Assembly: GCA_036186865.1 (NCBI GenBank) | Contig: AP025051.1 | Span: forward strand, 20,213,724 to 20,277,723 | DNA length: 64,000 nt | Direction of reading: 5' to 3' | DNA from: Eustoma russellianum | Lineage: Eukaryota > Streptophyta > Magnoliopsida > Gentianales > Gentianaceae | Part shown: positions 45,967 through 57,805 of the stretch, piece after piece | Layout: every line of letters begins with the position of its first letter | How positions within the stretch are numbered: position 1 is the stretch's first letter | Made by a program: the position numbers and the translations under genes | The notes under the pieces: model-generated | Told to the model about the DNA's origin: nothing | What the model saw: the letters and a program-made list of their open reading frames with translations, nothing else | Databases searched by the model: none

Positions 45967-47463
45967 ATGGGGAAAGAAGTCCATGAAGGACTAGGAGAGT
46001 CCTCAAATCTACACCGTCGAAAAGACACCCGCTCTGTTCATCCTGGACAGGATTCCAGGAGGCCAAAGCCAGAAGCGAAGAAGGTCCCGGTGGTAACCGC
46101 GGATGAGAAAGAGAAGGCCATGAAGTATGTGGCCGAGAATTTGAACGTGTTTGAGGCCGTGGTGGAGCGGCTCAAAGGGAAGCGCCCTGAGATGGAATAC
46201 TTGGAGGAAGATTTTACCTCCTTTTACCCAAAAGAGAAGACCCAACGACAATCTTCTCACCACCCACAGGGTTTTATGGCAGATGCAAGACGTAGTGGCG
46301 ACAGAGCCCCTACAGTGGAGTCGGTGCCTATACCTAGGCAGCGCCTGGGTGTAAGGTCCCGATCTTTCAAGAGTGTTCGACAGGAGGCTGACCCTCGTAG
46401 GCCGAGGGGCCGACCTGAAGAGCCCAGACCCGAATATATGAGGGTGATCCAAGAAAGCCCATTTTCTTGGGACATCGCGGAGTATTTGGCACCCGACAAC
46501 TTTAAGGTGCCAAAAATGGACACTTATGACAGGACGTCTGATCCAACTGATCATCTTTTTCAGTTTCAGACGGCCATGAGTCTCAAGAACATTCCAGACC
46601 CGCTCCGCTGCAAGACCTTTCCCATGTATCTGCGAGGGAAGGCAAGAAGATGGTTCCAGGGGCTCCCACCTCAGTCGGTGGACTCCTTTAGACAGTTGGC
46701 GCAAAAGTTTAAATCCCAGTTCATATCAAGTGCGCCGTTTATCAAGAACTCTTCACACCTTATGACTTTGAAGCAAGGCCCCGAAGAGTATGTGCTGAAA
46801 TATATGCTGCGTTTCTCGGACGAGTCACTGCAGGTCAGTGACCGGAACGAAGGAGTGAAGGCCGCTGCGTTTATCAATGGTCTCAGGGCGGGTCGTCTCT
46901 TTTCTCAGCTCGCAGAAGAGGGACCCACCATGCTGAGAGAATGCCTGGAAAAGGCGCATCAGTTTGCCCGCGGAGAAGAGGAAAACCAACTAAAGAAAGA
47001 GGCCGAGCAGAGTACTCGGCACAAACCTCGGCCCAGTTCCAAAACGGACCGACATGAGGACAAGCGTGATCGGCGCAATGCGTTCGATCGCCTTGGTAGC
47101 CGAGGTAAACGAGGTAGAGAGGGTCTGTCCCTCTTGGCCTCAAAAGACAGAATTCTAGCTGTCATGGAAAGAGATGGTTTAAGAACGGACCCGAAACCTC
47201 TGGCTGGTCACAGAGATAAGAGGGATCCGAAGCTGTATTGCCGATATCATCAAGATGTCGGCCATGATACGGAAGACTGTCGGCAACTGGCCCAAGCGAT
47301 TCGGAAGCTAATTGAGTTGGGGCACTTGAAACAGTTCTACGACCCACGCTCACGACTCCATAACCGTTTGAGTTTTCGAAAAAATCCTCAAAAAGATAAG
47401 TGCAGACCTGAGACCCCACCAGCACATCCCAGGTCGGATGATGATGGGGACAGAGACCGATAA
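45967..47463 (+). CDS. Tat-lineage gag
   Basis: 498 codons from an ATG 50 bases after the primer site. The N-terminal part is basic and charged, with an AENLNVFEAVVERLKGK helix near residues 55-71. A retrotransposon-gag core at about residues 155-345 (MDTYDRTSDPTDHLFQF, GKARRWFQGLP, INGLRAGRLF) is followed by a K/R-rich linker and a C-terminal knuckle-like motif YCRYHQDVGHDTEDC near residue 420. The protein packages element RNA into particles. It ends at TAA 47461-47463; pol lies in the same frame with no other stop between. The TAA may therefore be a mutation or a leaky boundary. Confidence 0.88.
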   Translation: MGKEVHEGLGESSNLHRRKDTRSVHPGQDSRRPKPEAKKVPVVTADEKEKAMKYVAENLNVFEAVVERLKGKRPEMEYLEEDFTSFYPKEKTQRQSSHHPQGFMADARRSGDRAPTVESVPIPRQRLGVRSRSFKSVRQEADPRRPRGRPEEPRPEYMRVIQESPFSWDIAEYLAPDNFKVPKMDTYDRTSDPTDHLFQFQTAMSLKNIPDPLRCKTFPMYLRGKARRWFQGLPPQSVDSFRQLAQKFKSQFISSAPFIKNSSHLMTLKQGPEEYVLKYMLRFSDESLQVSDRNEGVKAAAFINGLRAGRLFSQLAEEGPTMLRECLEKAHQFARGEEENQLKKEAEQSTRHKPRPSSKTDRHEDKRDRRNAFDRLGSRGKRGREGLSLLASKDRILAVMERDGLRTDPKPLAGHRDKRDPKLYCRYHQDVGHDTEDCRQLAQAIRKLIELGHLKQFYDPRSRLHNRLSFRKNPQKDKCRPETPPAHPRSDDDGDRDR

Positions 47464-50400
47464 GAGGCCGCAGTACAGCCCCAGATAAACTCCATAATTT
47501 ACACCATCTCTGGAGGGCCGCCTCAGCAAAATCAGGGGGATCCCAGTACGTCAGGAACGTCATCTGGACCTCCCTCAAAAAAGCGAAGGTTAGCCCGGAA
47601 ACTGGTCTACAGACCAGAAGATTTTATTCCAATAAACTCTAACAACACGGGTCTAGTAATTGGACTGTGTATACATATGGCACCAGATAGAATCGTAGAA
47701 GTACGAAGAGTTTATGTAGATACTGGGAGTGCTGTGAATATTATGTACTATCATGTATATAAACAGTTGGGTTTGGCAGACTCCCAAATGACTCCAGTAG
47801 CTTCTCCTTTATTTGGATTCACTGGTATGCCTATTCGGCCAGCTGGCCTGATCACACTTAGTGTCAGCTTTGGCAAACCCTCGGCTTACTGTTGTTTATG
47901 GATGGATTTCGTGGTGGTTAAAGAGAGGTCGGCTTATAATATTCTCTTAGGCCGACCAGCGTTGGTAGCTCTGGAGGCCGTAATATCCCCCTTGCATGTT
48001 AGCATGAAGTTTCCTACCCCAGGTGGAGTAGTTACTTTACAAGGGGATATTCCTATAGGCCAAAATTGTTATACAGTGGCTACCCAAGGGAGTGGGGTCG
48101 TCCAGCAGGTTGTTCTGGATGATCTCATTCCCCCAACTGATGAGCGTTTGCATACGGATGACGCAGTTCAGGAATTCATCTTAGACCCAGGTCGGCCTGA
48201 GAACACTATCAAAATTGGGACCTGGATGCCAGCTGAGACTTTGGTTCAGCTCCAGAATCTGCTAAGGGAATTCGCAGAAATTTTTGCTTGGACGGCAGAA
48301 GATATGCCTAGAATCCCGACTTCCCTAGCAGAACATCGGCTTAATGTGGATCCTCAGGTCAGGCCCATTAAGCAGAAGAAAAGAAACTTTGCCCCAGAAA
48401 GAAACAAAGTGATAGCAGGAGAGGTCGAGAAACTCCTTGTGGCAAAGTTCATTGAAGAAGCCTTGTATCCGAGTTGGTTGGCCAATCTTGTTGTGGTCCC
48501 CAAACCCGACAAGACTTGGAGAATGTGTGTAGACTACATCGACCTGAACAAAGCGTGCCCGAAAGACTGTTACCCCTTGCCAAAGATTGACAGATTGGTG
48601 GATTTCACCTTGGGGTATGAGGTCTTCGATTTCCTTGATGCTTTCAAAGCCTATCATCAGATTATGATGGCAAAGGAGGATCAGGAAAAGACTTCCTTTA
48701 TTATAGAGTTGGGCACTTATTGTTATGTCAGTATGCCCTTCGGTCTAAAAAACGCAGGGGCCACTTACCAACATTTGGTCAATTCACTATTCCGAGATCA
48801 AATTGGCCGAATTATGGAAGTTTATATTGATGATATGTTGATCAAAAGCAGGACTCTTGACCAGTATATTACCAACCTTCGAGAAGTGTTTGGCATCTTA
48901 AGAGAATCCCGTATGAGGCTGAACCCAAAGAAATGCACCTTCGGGGTGCGAACGGGGAAGTTTCTGGGATATGTGGTTTCTAAGGAAGGAGTGCAGGCCA
49001 ACCCGGCCAAGATCGAAGCCTTGGAAAGTATGCACCCACCTCGGAACATCAAAGAGGTGCAACGATTGACAGGCCGAATTGCTGCCTTGAGCAGATTCCT
49101 CTCCAAGTCAGCTGAGAGGTCACTGCCTTTTTTCCAAATTTTGAAGAAACGAACAGCTTTTCTCTGGGATGACCAGTGTCAAAAGGCGTTTGATGACCTG
49201 AAGGCACACTTGGCCGAGGTGCCAATGTTAACATCTCCTCTACTTGGGGAGACCATGTACATATATTTATCAACCTGCCATGAGGCGGTGAGTGCAGTTC
49301 TGCTCAGAGAGCAGGATGCAGTTCAAAAACCCATTTACTTCGCTAGCAAAGTTCTGCACGGAGCTGAGGTGCGTTATCCTAATGCTGAAAAAATCATCTT
49401 AGCATTGAGAGTGGCGGCAAGAAAGTTCCAACCCTATCTTCAAGCTCATCCCATAATCGTGGTGACGGATCAGCCCTTGAAGCAGATTTTATCTCGGCCA
49501 GACACTTCAGGCCGAGCTGCTAAGTGGGCAATGGAGCTTGCTGAGTATGACATCAACTACAAGTCACGCACTTCCATTAAAGCTCAAGCCTTAGCCGACT
49601 TCTTGGCCGAGGGAATATCTGTTGAAGAAGATCCTCCCCCAGCTCAGGGCTGGATCTTATACGTAGATGGATCTTCTTCAAAGGAGAGAAGTGGAGCAGG
49701 GCTCCTAATAGTTAACCCAAACGAGGAAGAGATGGAGTACGCCTTACGCTTTGACTTTGAGGCCACCAATAATGAGGCCGAATATGAGGCTTTGATAGCT
49801 GGGCTGAGTTTAGCTCGAAAACTGGGGGCACAACAAATAACCGCCCGAAGTGACTCACAACTCGTAGTTTCTCAGATCAATGGGGACTATGAAGCCAAAG
49901 AGGACAACATCAAGCGGTATTTGGCTAAGGTTCAGCATTTGAAAGGAATGTTTGAACGCTTTATGATAGAACACATCCCCAGGTCAGCCAACAAACGAGC
50001 TGACGCGCTATCACGGCTGGCCTCATCCACCTCGACCACAATTGGGAAGAAAATTGTTGTAGAGTTGGTGAAGCATCGTGCTTTCGATGGAAATAAAGTC
50101 TTGCAGCAAGACTATCATAATACCTAGATGGACAAGATAGTCACCTATCTGCAACATCAAACCCTGCCCGAGGACAAGTCACAAGCTCGGCGTCTCCGCC
50201 TGAAAGCTTCCAGGTACGCACTCTTTAATGTCACTTGTACAGAAAATCTTTTTCTCAGCCGTGGTTACGGTGCGTACCTGAGGACGAAGGGGATTATATT
50301 TTCCGTGAGATGCACTTGGGCATATGTGGAAGCCATTCTGGAGCACGCTCACTGGCCCGCAAGTGCTATTTGGCTGGATATTATTGGCCCACAATTCGTA

Positions 50401-51356
50401 AAGATGCAGAAGAGCTGGTCAAAAAGTGCCCATCATGTCAAGCTCATGCTCCAACTTCTCATTTGTCGAGTCATGAAATGACCAGTATTTCCAGTCCTTG
50501 GCCGTTTGTGCAATGGGGTATGGACTTAGTGGGGCCTCTACCCCGAGCTCCCAGCTCGGTCAGATTCTTACTAGTAGCAATTGACTACTTCACTAAATGG
50601 ATAGAGGCCGAGCCACTAGTCACCATAACTGGGGCCCAAGTCAAAACGTTTCTATGGAAAAACATTATTTGTCGATTCGGCCTACCCCAGATCCTGATCT
50701 CAGACAATGGCAGACAGTTTGCTGAGGATCCGATGAAGAGTTGGTGTCTTGATTTACACATCAAGCAACGCTTCACCTCAGTAGCTCATCCTCAGTCAAA
50801 TGGCCAAGTAGAGCTTGCCAACAGGATCATCAAGGATGGTTTGAAAAAGCGCCTGGACAAAGCTGGCACTAGTTGGGTCGAAGAATTACCCAGCGTATTA
50901 TGGGCTTACCGGACAACTCCCTCAACTTCAACAAAGGAAACTCCTTTCTCATTGGTGTATGGCACCGAGGCCATTATTCCTGCAGAGATCGGTTCTACTT
51001 CAACTCGAGTGGATTATTACTCAGCTTCTGATAATAACCAAGAACTACGACTGAACTTGGATGAACTCGAGCAGAAAAGAGACCAAGCACGCATCCGCAT
51101 GGCTCAGTATAAGAACTTGATTTTCCAGTATTACAATTCTCGGGTACGTCCGAGATCCTTTCGAGTGGGAGATCTGGTGATGCGCGACAACAAAGTCAGC
51201 CATGCTGTCTCGGCGGGAACTTTTAATCCTAAATGGGAAGGTCCTTACCGCATTGTTGAAGTATTCCCAACAGGAGCTTACAAGTTGCAGACTTTAGAGG
51301 GACGAACTCTTCCACGGACTTGGCACACATCTCATCTCAGACTTCTGCATCAATGA
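47464..51356 (+). pseudogene. Tat-lineage pol, broken
   Basis: Same frame as gag up to 50127: protease with YVDTGSAVNIMY (about 47715), RT with MCVDYIDLNKACPKD and VYIDDMLIKS (about 48820), first RNase H with the DQPLKQIL region (about 49470), and a second RNase H with YVDGSSSKERSGAG (about 49660), NNEAEYEALIAGL and ANKRADALSRLAS. A TAG at 50125-50127 (expected Trp) and a one-base deletion near 50229-50231 interrupt the frame. The integrase frame then runs to 51356: HLGICGSHSGARS zinc region with CPSCQ, MDLVGPLPRAPSS, ISDNGRQF and the SNGQVELANR glutamate motif. The ending HTSHLRLLHQ is typical for this lineage. Not translatable as one protein in its present state. Confidence 0.92.
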
Positions 51357-51459
51357 TGTAAATTGTAACCATTTTGTATATCAATACAAGTTTTTCTGAG
51401 GCATTTTTCAAGAGTCAAGTGTCCAAGCAAATTCTGAGCACTATGGTAGGCTCATACAA

Positions 51460-52050
51460 GACCTCGGCAGGTCCGAGGCAAAAGACCTTGCAGGTTCGAG
51501 ACAAATGCCCGCTAAAGGGTACATTAAGACCTCGGCAGGTCCGAGGCAAAAGACCTCGCAGGTTCGAGGCAAATGCCCGCTAAAGGGTACATTAAGACCT
51601 CGGCAGGTCCGAGACAAAAGACCTCGCAGGTTTGAGGCAAATGCCCGCTAAAGGGTACATTAAGACCTCGGCAGGTCTGAGGCAAAAGACCTCGCAGGTT
51701 CGAGGAAAATGCCCGCTAAAGGGTACATTAAGACCTCGGCAGGTTCGAGGCGAAAGACCTCGTAGGTTCGAGGCGAATGCCTGCTAAAGGGTACATCCAG
51801 ACCTCGGCATGTCCGAGGTGGAAAACTGCTAAACAGCAGATCGAAACCTCGGCAAGACCGAGGCAGAAACTCACGGTAAAGTACATTAAAAACCTCGATA
51901 AGGCCGAGGCAAAAACTTCTTTAAAGGTAAAAGTAAGACATTGGCAAGACCGAGGCACTTACCCACTAAAAGAAGAACAAGACCTCGGCATGTCTGAGGC
52001 AAAAGTCAAAGAAATGACTCATAAAACCTCAGCAGATTTGAGGTAAAAGT
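51460..52050. repeat. 68-bp tandem repeat between pol and the antisense gene
   Basis: Units start at 51460, 51528, 51596, 51664, 51732 and 51800, exactly 68 bp apart, each beginning GACCTCGGCAGGTCCGAGG and containing a second half with ACCTCGCAGGTTCGAGG. From 51800 the units degenerate but GACCTCGGCA words continue to about 52050. No coding role. Tandem repeats at this place are common in the Tat lineage. Confidence 0.93.
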
Positions 52051-52435
52051 TTGTTGAAGAAAAGACTTGTGCAAGCAAGCCCCATGATTTTTCTTAAGAA
52101 AGCCGAAGTGAAATTAAACAAGGCACAACTATAATCCAAGTCAGAGCCTGATTTGAACAAGGCAAAGCTTATATCAAGCTTACGAATGATCTAGTTCAGC
52201 CCAAGAAACAGGTTTATTCTGACTTGAAGACGGTTTATTTTCAACAAAGTTGATCAAGTTTATTAAGACTGACATGAAAAGTTAGCAATGATAGCATTGG
52301 AAAATAAACTTAGTAAAGATGCTAAAGACAAAAGAAATAGCTGAGCCAAAAAGTTGGAAATTTCATTGATTTAAGCTTTGAAGTACATTTTGATGCCTGC
52401 CCTGCTAAAAACTAAACAAAGAAGAACCCTAAAGC

Positions 52436-54829
52436 CTAGTCATCCTTGTCTTCATCCCTCAAGTCAGCTCCGTCAACAAATTTTTGAAACAATTCTTCAA
52501 ACTCTTGAGCTGCGAGAGGATTGTAGAGTTCGGCTATGCGGCGGTCTTCTTTGTTCAGGTCAGAATGCACTTCAGCACAGGCATCAATGGCTCTTCTTTG
52601 ACCGACCTCCATGGCTGAGCCTTGTATCAGGAGCATGTTCTCTTCAAAAAATTTGGATTTCCTGAAGTCCTGAAGAGTTTTGATCTCAGCATCCATCAAG
52701 TTCTGACGCAGCAGGTTAATCATTTTCTGATCAGTTTCGCCTCTCTGTGCCATCTCAGCCATCTTCTTCTTCAGATACTCAACCTCATTGAGAAATTGAG
52801 TGGAGGTCAGCTCTAGGTCGGCCACCTTATTCTCCAACTCATCCACCTTAGAGTTGGAGGTGGCCAACCTCGTCTCAGCATCTTCGGCCTTCTTCTGGAG
52901 TTGAGCGGTTCCCGCCTGTAAGTCAGTGACTTTCTCTGTCAACTCGGCTCTTCTTTTTTCAGATTCTTCAAGTTGTTTTCTTGTAGTCTCCAGCTCCCCA
53001 AGAAAATCTCTGCTGCGAGTAACCAACTCCATCTCCTGGCCTCGGATCTACCAAAAAGATAGTGTTAGAAAGAAGTCCATTGACAAGAATAAGCAAAGTA
53101 CTCAAAGGGAGACTTGCTTACCAGAGCAAGATTGGACATGAAGGCGTTGGTCAGGGCCGCAAAATCAGTTGTCCTGAATCTCTGAAGATCCCGGGGCAGG
53201 ATTGCTGCTCTGTTAAGCCTTTCGGCCACAGCAGGGTTCTCAGCAGAATCTCCTTCAGAAAACCCAATCAAGATTGGGTCTTGGACATTACCCGGCTGAG
53301 GCAGGATTTCCTCAACTGGGTCAGCAGTGATCATCTCCGGGGGCTGAGATGGCCCCGGATCACAACTGCTAGAGCCTTCGCCCCGTTGTCTCTTTCGGGG
53401 GCGAAGGCTGGAACCTTCACCAGCATCTGCTGGGGCCTCAGAATCAGTTGGAGCCTGGGCTGGACCTCAGCCTCAGGCTCATCATCAACAATGGTGATTG
53501 GCAGAGCTGCAAAGAAATGAAAGCAAGTCAAAACCCAAACAAGTGTTAAACACTTAGAAAAATTCCTACATATGAAGAAGGGGTTTACCTGGCTCAGGCT
53601 CCGCCACTTCAGCCTCAGCAGCAGCAACACTTGGGGCTGGGGGCACTGCCGAGGTAGAGGCTCCCCCAGAGCCAAGAGCTGCTAGCCTCCTTTCTCTCCG
53701 AAGCCTTTTTCTGGCTTGGTTCTCAGCCATTATCTCAGCTCGGGTTGCGGGGCCAGCCATTGCGCTTACATCCAGAGTTAGACAGTTAAGACACTAACAA
53801 GAAGAGAATAAAAAATGATGAGAACAAAAAAAAACTACAATGTCCACCTCGGATGATGGTTAGTTGGTCTGGAGAAAGAGCCCGATAATCATCACCAAGA
53901 GCCGAATGGGCTACATCGGCGGCCATCAAGACCTCGTAGTCCACCTTCTGCCAATCAATGATAATTGAGGCTGACCGAATTCTGTCTGCTTCATCGCAGT
54001 ACTCCTGGCTCGGCATTGCGTTTTGAACTCTGCCGTGCTTCCAGACAGTTCCGCTCGGCAGTTCAGACTTTAGGACATAAAAGAATTTTTCCTTCCATTT
54101 TTTATTGGAGGAAGGGATGTTGATGGCAAAAGAAAAATCAATGCTGGACGTTCGCTTACTGAAATAGTACCAGCTATGCGAAGTCCGGCATGCAAAAAGA
54201 GCTCGAAAAATGGTGGTATTAAAAGGAAACTCAATGAGTCTGAGAAGGAGAATATAACAAAGAATAAGTTTTAGGCCATTCGGCTGAATTTGGGGAAGCC
54301 TGAGCCCATAAGCCCGCATAACACGGACCACGGGCTCAGGAACAGGAAGGTTGAAACCGGATTTGAAATAGTCTTCATAGACTGCCTCATAGTCCCTGGG
54401 AGGATCATAGGCAGTCTGACCAGGCAGAGGCAAAATTGGGCCGAAACGGTTCTTATCAATTTTGTAATACTTACAGATCCTATCCAGGTCGGCCTCAGTC
54501 AAACTAGAGGTGGTCTCTTGGACCATTGGGGATGGCCGACCTCTTTCTATAACCCCAGAAAAATGAGAAGGGCCCCTCACGGGGGCCGGAGGATTTACAG
54601 ACGCCGGAGCGGGGACAACCCTCACTGGCTCCGGCGAGGAACTAATTACAGTCAGGGCTCTGCTGGACTAAGCAGAGTCCCCGGTGGATTGAACTAGGTT
54701 AACGATGGGCAGGTCATCGGCGGAAGAAGACCTGCCAGATGGCGACGGAGAAGCAATAGCTCCTCCGCCTCCAACAGCGTAAGAACCTCCTTCGGAAAGA
54801 TTTTGGGAATCAACGGAAGCAGAAGACAT
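52436..54829 (-). pseudogene. Antisense four-exon gene (aORF) of the Tat-lineage element
   Basis: Minus-strand exons 53848-54829, 53589-53764, 53122-53506 and 52436-53047, with GT-AG introns of 83, 82 and 74 bp. Exon 1 encodes an S/G-rich leader and a globular part (YFKSGFNLPVPEPVVRVMRA, then QIQPNGLKLI, FRALFACRTSHSWYYFSKR) resembling the Pfam family Transposase_28 of putative gypsy-type plant proteins. Exon 2 is basic (ARKRLRRERRLAAL). Exon 3 is P/E-rich. Exon 4 is a long coiled coil (VDELENKVADLELTSTQFLN) with an acidic end, EDKDD. An in-frame TAG at 54668-54670 and single-base losses near exon 2 start and within exon 3 disable this copy. The ancestral product would be about 718 residues. 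Function unknown; a role as element accessory protein is inference. Confidence 0.78.
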
Positions 54830-55010
54830 GATGAACAAGAAAAGGAGAAAACTTACAGAAAACTGGAGGAAGAAGAAGACCGGAGAAAGGCGGAGCACAG
54901 CCTGAAAGAGGTTGGAAGTTGCCGGAATCAGAGAAACTCGCCGGAGAAGAAGCTAAATTGCCGGAATGAAAAAGTGAGAGCAAATAAAGGAAGAAATGGT
55001 CTGCAGAAGA

Positions 55011-55022
55011 CCTATTTATAGG
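55011..55022 (-). promoter_or_regulatory. Candidate TATA box for the antisense gene
   Basis: Minus-strand CCTATAAATAGG, conserved in position and sequence in the related element near 63204-63216, about 160-185 bp upstream of the antisense start codon in both. Confidence 0.65.
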
Positions 55023-55373
55023 GCTTCATCTCGGCACTCCAAGAGTCGCCTGAAATAAATGACCCTCGATTCGTGAAACGGCAGAATCCAAAAAGCTGCG
55101 CAGCTGACGCTTCGTGCTCTACGTGAGCAATAAATGCGCAGACCAGTCCCATCAAAATCTGACATGTGCCAGAGCAGATAGCATACCGAAGAGTCAAATC
55201 AGTATCATCTGGACAGTTCAGCCAGAAACCATCATTAGCGCTTCGTACATTGTACCCCTAATAAGTACGTTAAGCGGCCTAATCAGATCTTAACACGTCA
55301 TCAAGGGAAGGACGACCCGGGAAAAATCTGAGCAGATCAGCCTGCCCTCTCAGGTCAGCTCGGCCAGCCTAAT

Positions 55374-55384
55374 CTGGGGGGCAG
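55374..55384 (+). promoter_or_regulatory. Polypurine tract of the Tat-lineage element
   Basis: CTGGGGGGCAG, one base before the 3' LTR. Confidence 0.75.
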
Positions 55385-55385
55385 T

Positions 55386-56355
55386 TGATGAGCCAAAAAA
55401 TACACCTCGTTAGTCAATAACGGTCAACGCAGAAGTAGGGGCATAAAAATGGCTAAGTACGGTGGGTCGGCCTGGAGGTTGACCAGGTCGCATGCAGACA
55501 AACAGTCCATCTCGACCACAGGGCCCCACGGCCATCTCGGCCATATGGTCTCAGTGCCCCCCTGGGGGCTAAAGATTTCACCTCGGCCTAAAGGCCTCAT
55601 ATAGGCCTAAGGGTCACATCTCGGCCTCAAAACCTCATCTCGGTCCATAGTTCCATCTCGGCCAGAGAGTTGAACTCGCCTTGGATCCGATCTACTTACT
55701 GATCTTGGACCACTTTCTATGACGTCAGCTACGAGCATCATGAAAGGCCCACCAATGCTCTTTGAAGTCGGCCACATTCATCTCGGCAGGCTGACCCCAC
55801 ATCATCAGCCATCTTGGGCACTTCTGAGTGCTTCTAGAGGGCTTCATCTCAGTCCTAGGAGTTCACCCTGGGTAATTCTACCAGGTGAAACACCCAGCCA
55901 GGTGTCCCAAGCTAGCTTACTCAGCTCAGCACCGAGCCACGTGGCGAGCATGCAAGAGCAAGAGTCATCCAAATGACCTTCTTGCCTGTCACGATATCCG
56001 GGCTCTGCCCATGCATTGGCCCAAGCCGCCATATAAAAAGGCCGAGCAGCAGGAGAGAGAAGGACAGGTAAGAACAAGCTCTGAAAACGACAGACCAGTA
56101 ACTCATCTTCTCCACAGTGAAAACGCAGGTTTACCAGAAAACCTCAATTTACAAAACCTTCATCATATATAAACCTCTCCTAAAAATGGCCTTAACTGAC
56201 TTGAGCGTCGGAGGGTATTACCCGGGGCCATAGATCCCGGGTCCCCTGACCCTTTCTCTTTGTGCAGGTCAGCAACTCGCTCACTAAGGACAACTGACGG
56301 AGTTCTAACGGCACCACATCAAACAAATACTTGGTGATATAATCCGACATCATCA
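55386..56355 (+). repeat. 3' LTR of the Tat-lineage element
   Basis: 970 bp, about 98% like 44914-45884 by eye; followed by GTGAC. Confidence 0.92.
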
Positions 56356-56597
56356 GTGACATATAGAGTTGGACAATGATATATTTGTGGGTGAATGGTG
56401 GTCGAGTGATATGTATATGGTAATCCCAAAATATAAACAAATATACTTTGTGTATGCCTCGAATCTATGTAGACAAATTATATGAATGACACTTCTAGAG
56501 ATGGTCCCCTTTCATTGTTCTGTTCTGTTCTCTTTCTTTTTCTTTTGTTTGTGAAGAAAATAGGGTAACGCCTAGTCCCAATTGTACGATGCAGAAA

Positions 56598-56667
<70 letters not shown>

Positions 56668-56694
56668 ATATATATATATATGTATGTATGTATG

Positions 56695-56729
<35 letters not shown>

Positions 56730-56740
56730 ATTAATGTACT
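56356..56740. other. Spacer between the two Tat-type elements
   Basis: Host sequence continuing from 44913, with no gene; its right part is the microsatellite at 56601-56730. Confidence 0.6.
56601..56730. repeat. (TA)n(TG)n compound microsatellite
   Basis: TA repeats, then TATG repeats, then TG repeats, ending 10 bp before the next LTR. The short frames it produces on both strands are artefacts. Confidence 0.95.
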
Positions 56741-57803
56741 TGATGAACCAAAATGTGACCTGCTCAGAAAAGACAAAGTCGTCAGTTAGTCAACAAACGG
56801 TCAACGACAAATTAAGGTCTGAGGTAACTCTTGCAGCTCGGCAAGAGTGCACTTCTGCTCGGCCATCTTATGCCTTTAGCTAAAGCAAGTTCATTAATAC
56901 GGTTAAGGCAAATTCAACTATAAATCCTTGGTCAGCTCGGCCGCATGCCTGAGTCAGGTCAGCACATGCTTAACATGACCAAGACTGGTTAGAAATGAAG
57001 TCAGCTCATAAGGACAGTTTGACGTATTGCACATCAGCTCAGTGATGCTTTAGTCAAAGCAGTCCGTTACAGTCAACATCGACAAATAAAAGAGATCAAC
57101 AGTGCACTTCTACAAGATGCATGTTCAGTTCGGCCTCGGACCAACTTCGGCCTCAGCTTCATATGAGCACCGAGCTCCAGCCTCGGCCTTGCTCTCATAA
57201 CACTATTACTCAGAGTATCTCGGATAAGATCAAAGGAAGATATTATCTACGGACACCTGGGACCCACCAAGGCAGTTCTGCAGAATACTTTTCAGGTGTC
57301 AAGCATTGACTGGATTAGTACAAGGTCATTATAACAGGCCAGCCTACACATCGTAGGTTCAGCCACTGACATAGCTGCGATCACAGGTCCTTGTCCCATC
57401 ATACTGCGGCTCTGCAGTAAACTAGACCGTCATCTCAGACACATCACCATCCCATCAATCGGACAGGGGGTCAAACCTCCTCAATCTTGGGTATAAATAT
57501 CCCTCTTTCCAGACGAAGAAAGGGAGCCTTCTCTTCTGAACTCCATCTTGGCCAAACACTAAAAAGCCTAATACTCAGTGAGATCTTATTACAGGTTTCA
57601 TTTAAACCTTATTCCAGCATAAAATGCCTATTTAAAACATCCATAACTGACTTAAGCGTCAGAGTGTTTTCCCGGGGTAGCGCCCTGGGACCTCTAACGT
57701 TTTTCTTCCTTCTCAGGTTCCATTGACGGATTTAGACGGGAGATTAACGGCATACAACTCGGGTCATCTCTGATCTACCCGGTGAGCAATCCTGCTCTCA
57801 TCA
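56741..57803 (+). repeat. 5' LTR of the pol-less Tat-type element
   Basis: 1063 bp, TGATGA...TCATCA, with TATA box GTATAAATAT at 57491-57500. Confidence 0.9.
57492..57499 (+). promoter_or_regulatory. TATA box in the pol-less element's 5' LTR
   Basis: TATAAATA within TTGGGTATAAATATCCCTC; good match to the plant consensus. Confidence 0.6.
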
Positions 57804-57805
57804 TT

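Larger units (their letters stand above)
54830..55385. other. Promoter-side region of the antisense gene, up to the 3' LTR
   Basis: Non-coding. On the minus strand it lies upstream of the antisense start codon; CCTATAAATAGG (reverse complement of 55011-55022) is a good TATA box about 185 bp upstream of that ATG, and the related element has the same TATAAATAGGGCC word near 63204-63216. This supports an independent antisense promoter. The polypurine tract CTGGGGGGCAG is at 55374-55384. Confidence 0.65.
44914..56355 (+). mobile_element. Tat-lineage Ty3/gypsy element with antisense gene
   Basis: An 11.4-kb element: LTRs of 971 and 970 bp (TGATGAGCC... to ...CATCATCA), target duplication GTGAC (44909-44913 and 56356-56360), primer site at 45888, gag, pol with a second RNase H, a 68-bp tandem repeat, an antisense multi-exon gene, and a polypurine tract. 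A second RNase H after the first, and extra ORFs in antisense downstream of integrase, are known for the Tat lineage. The LTRs differ at roughly twenty positions by eye, so the element is older than both CRM-like copies. pol carries one stop and one frameshift. Confidence 0.9.

Noticed and set aside
46009..46704. 231-codon minus-strand frame opposite gag
   Set aside because: Shadow of the gag frame in GC-richer sequence, no recognisable domain and no homologous frame in the related element. The real antisense gene lies further downstream.
51460..52050. Possible CRISPR-like array
   Set aside because: Whole 68-bp units repeat without unique spacers, inside a plant retrotransposon.
56495..56883. 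Open frames of repeated YI, CV and TH words
   Set aside because: Products of the TA/TG microsatellite at 56601-56730.
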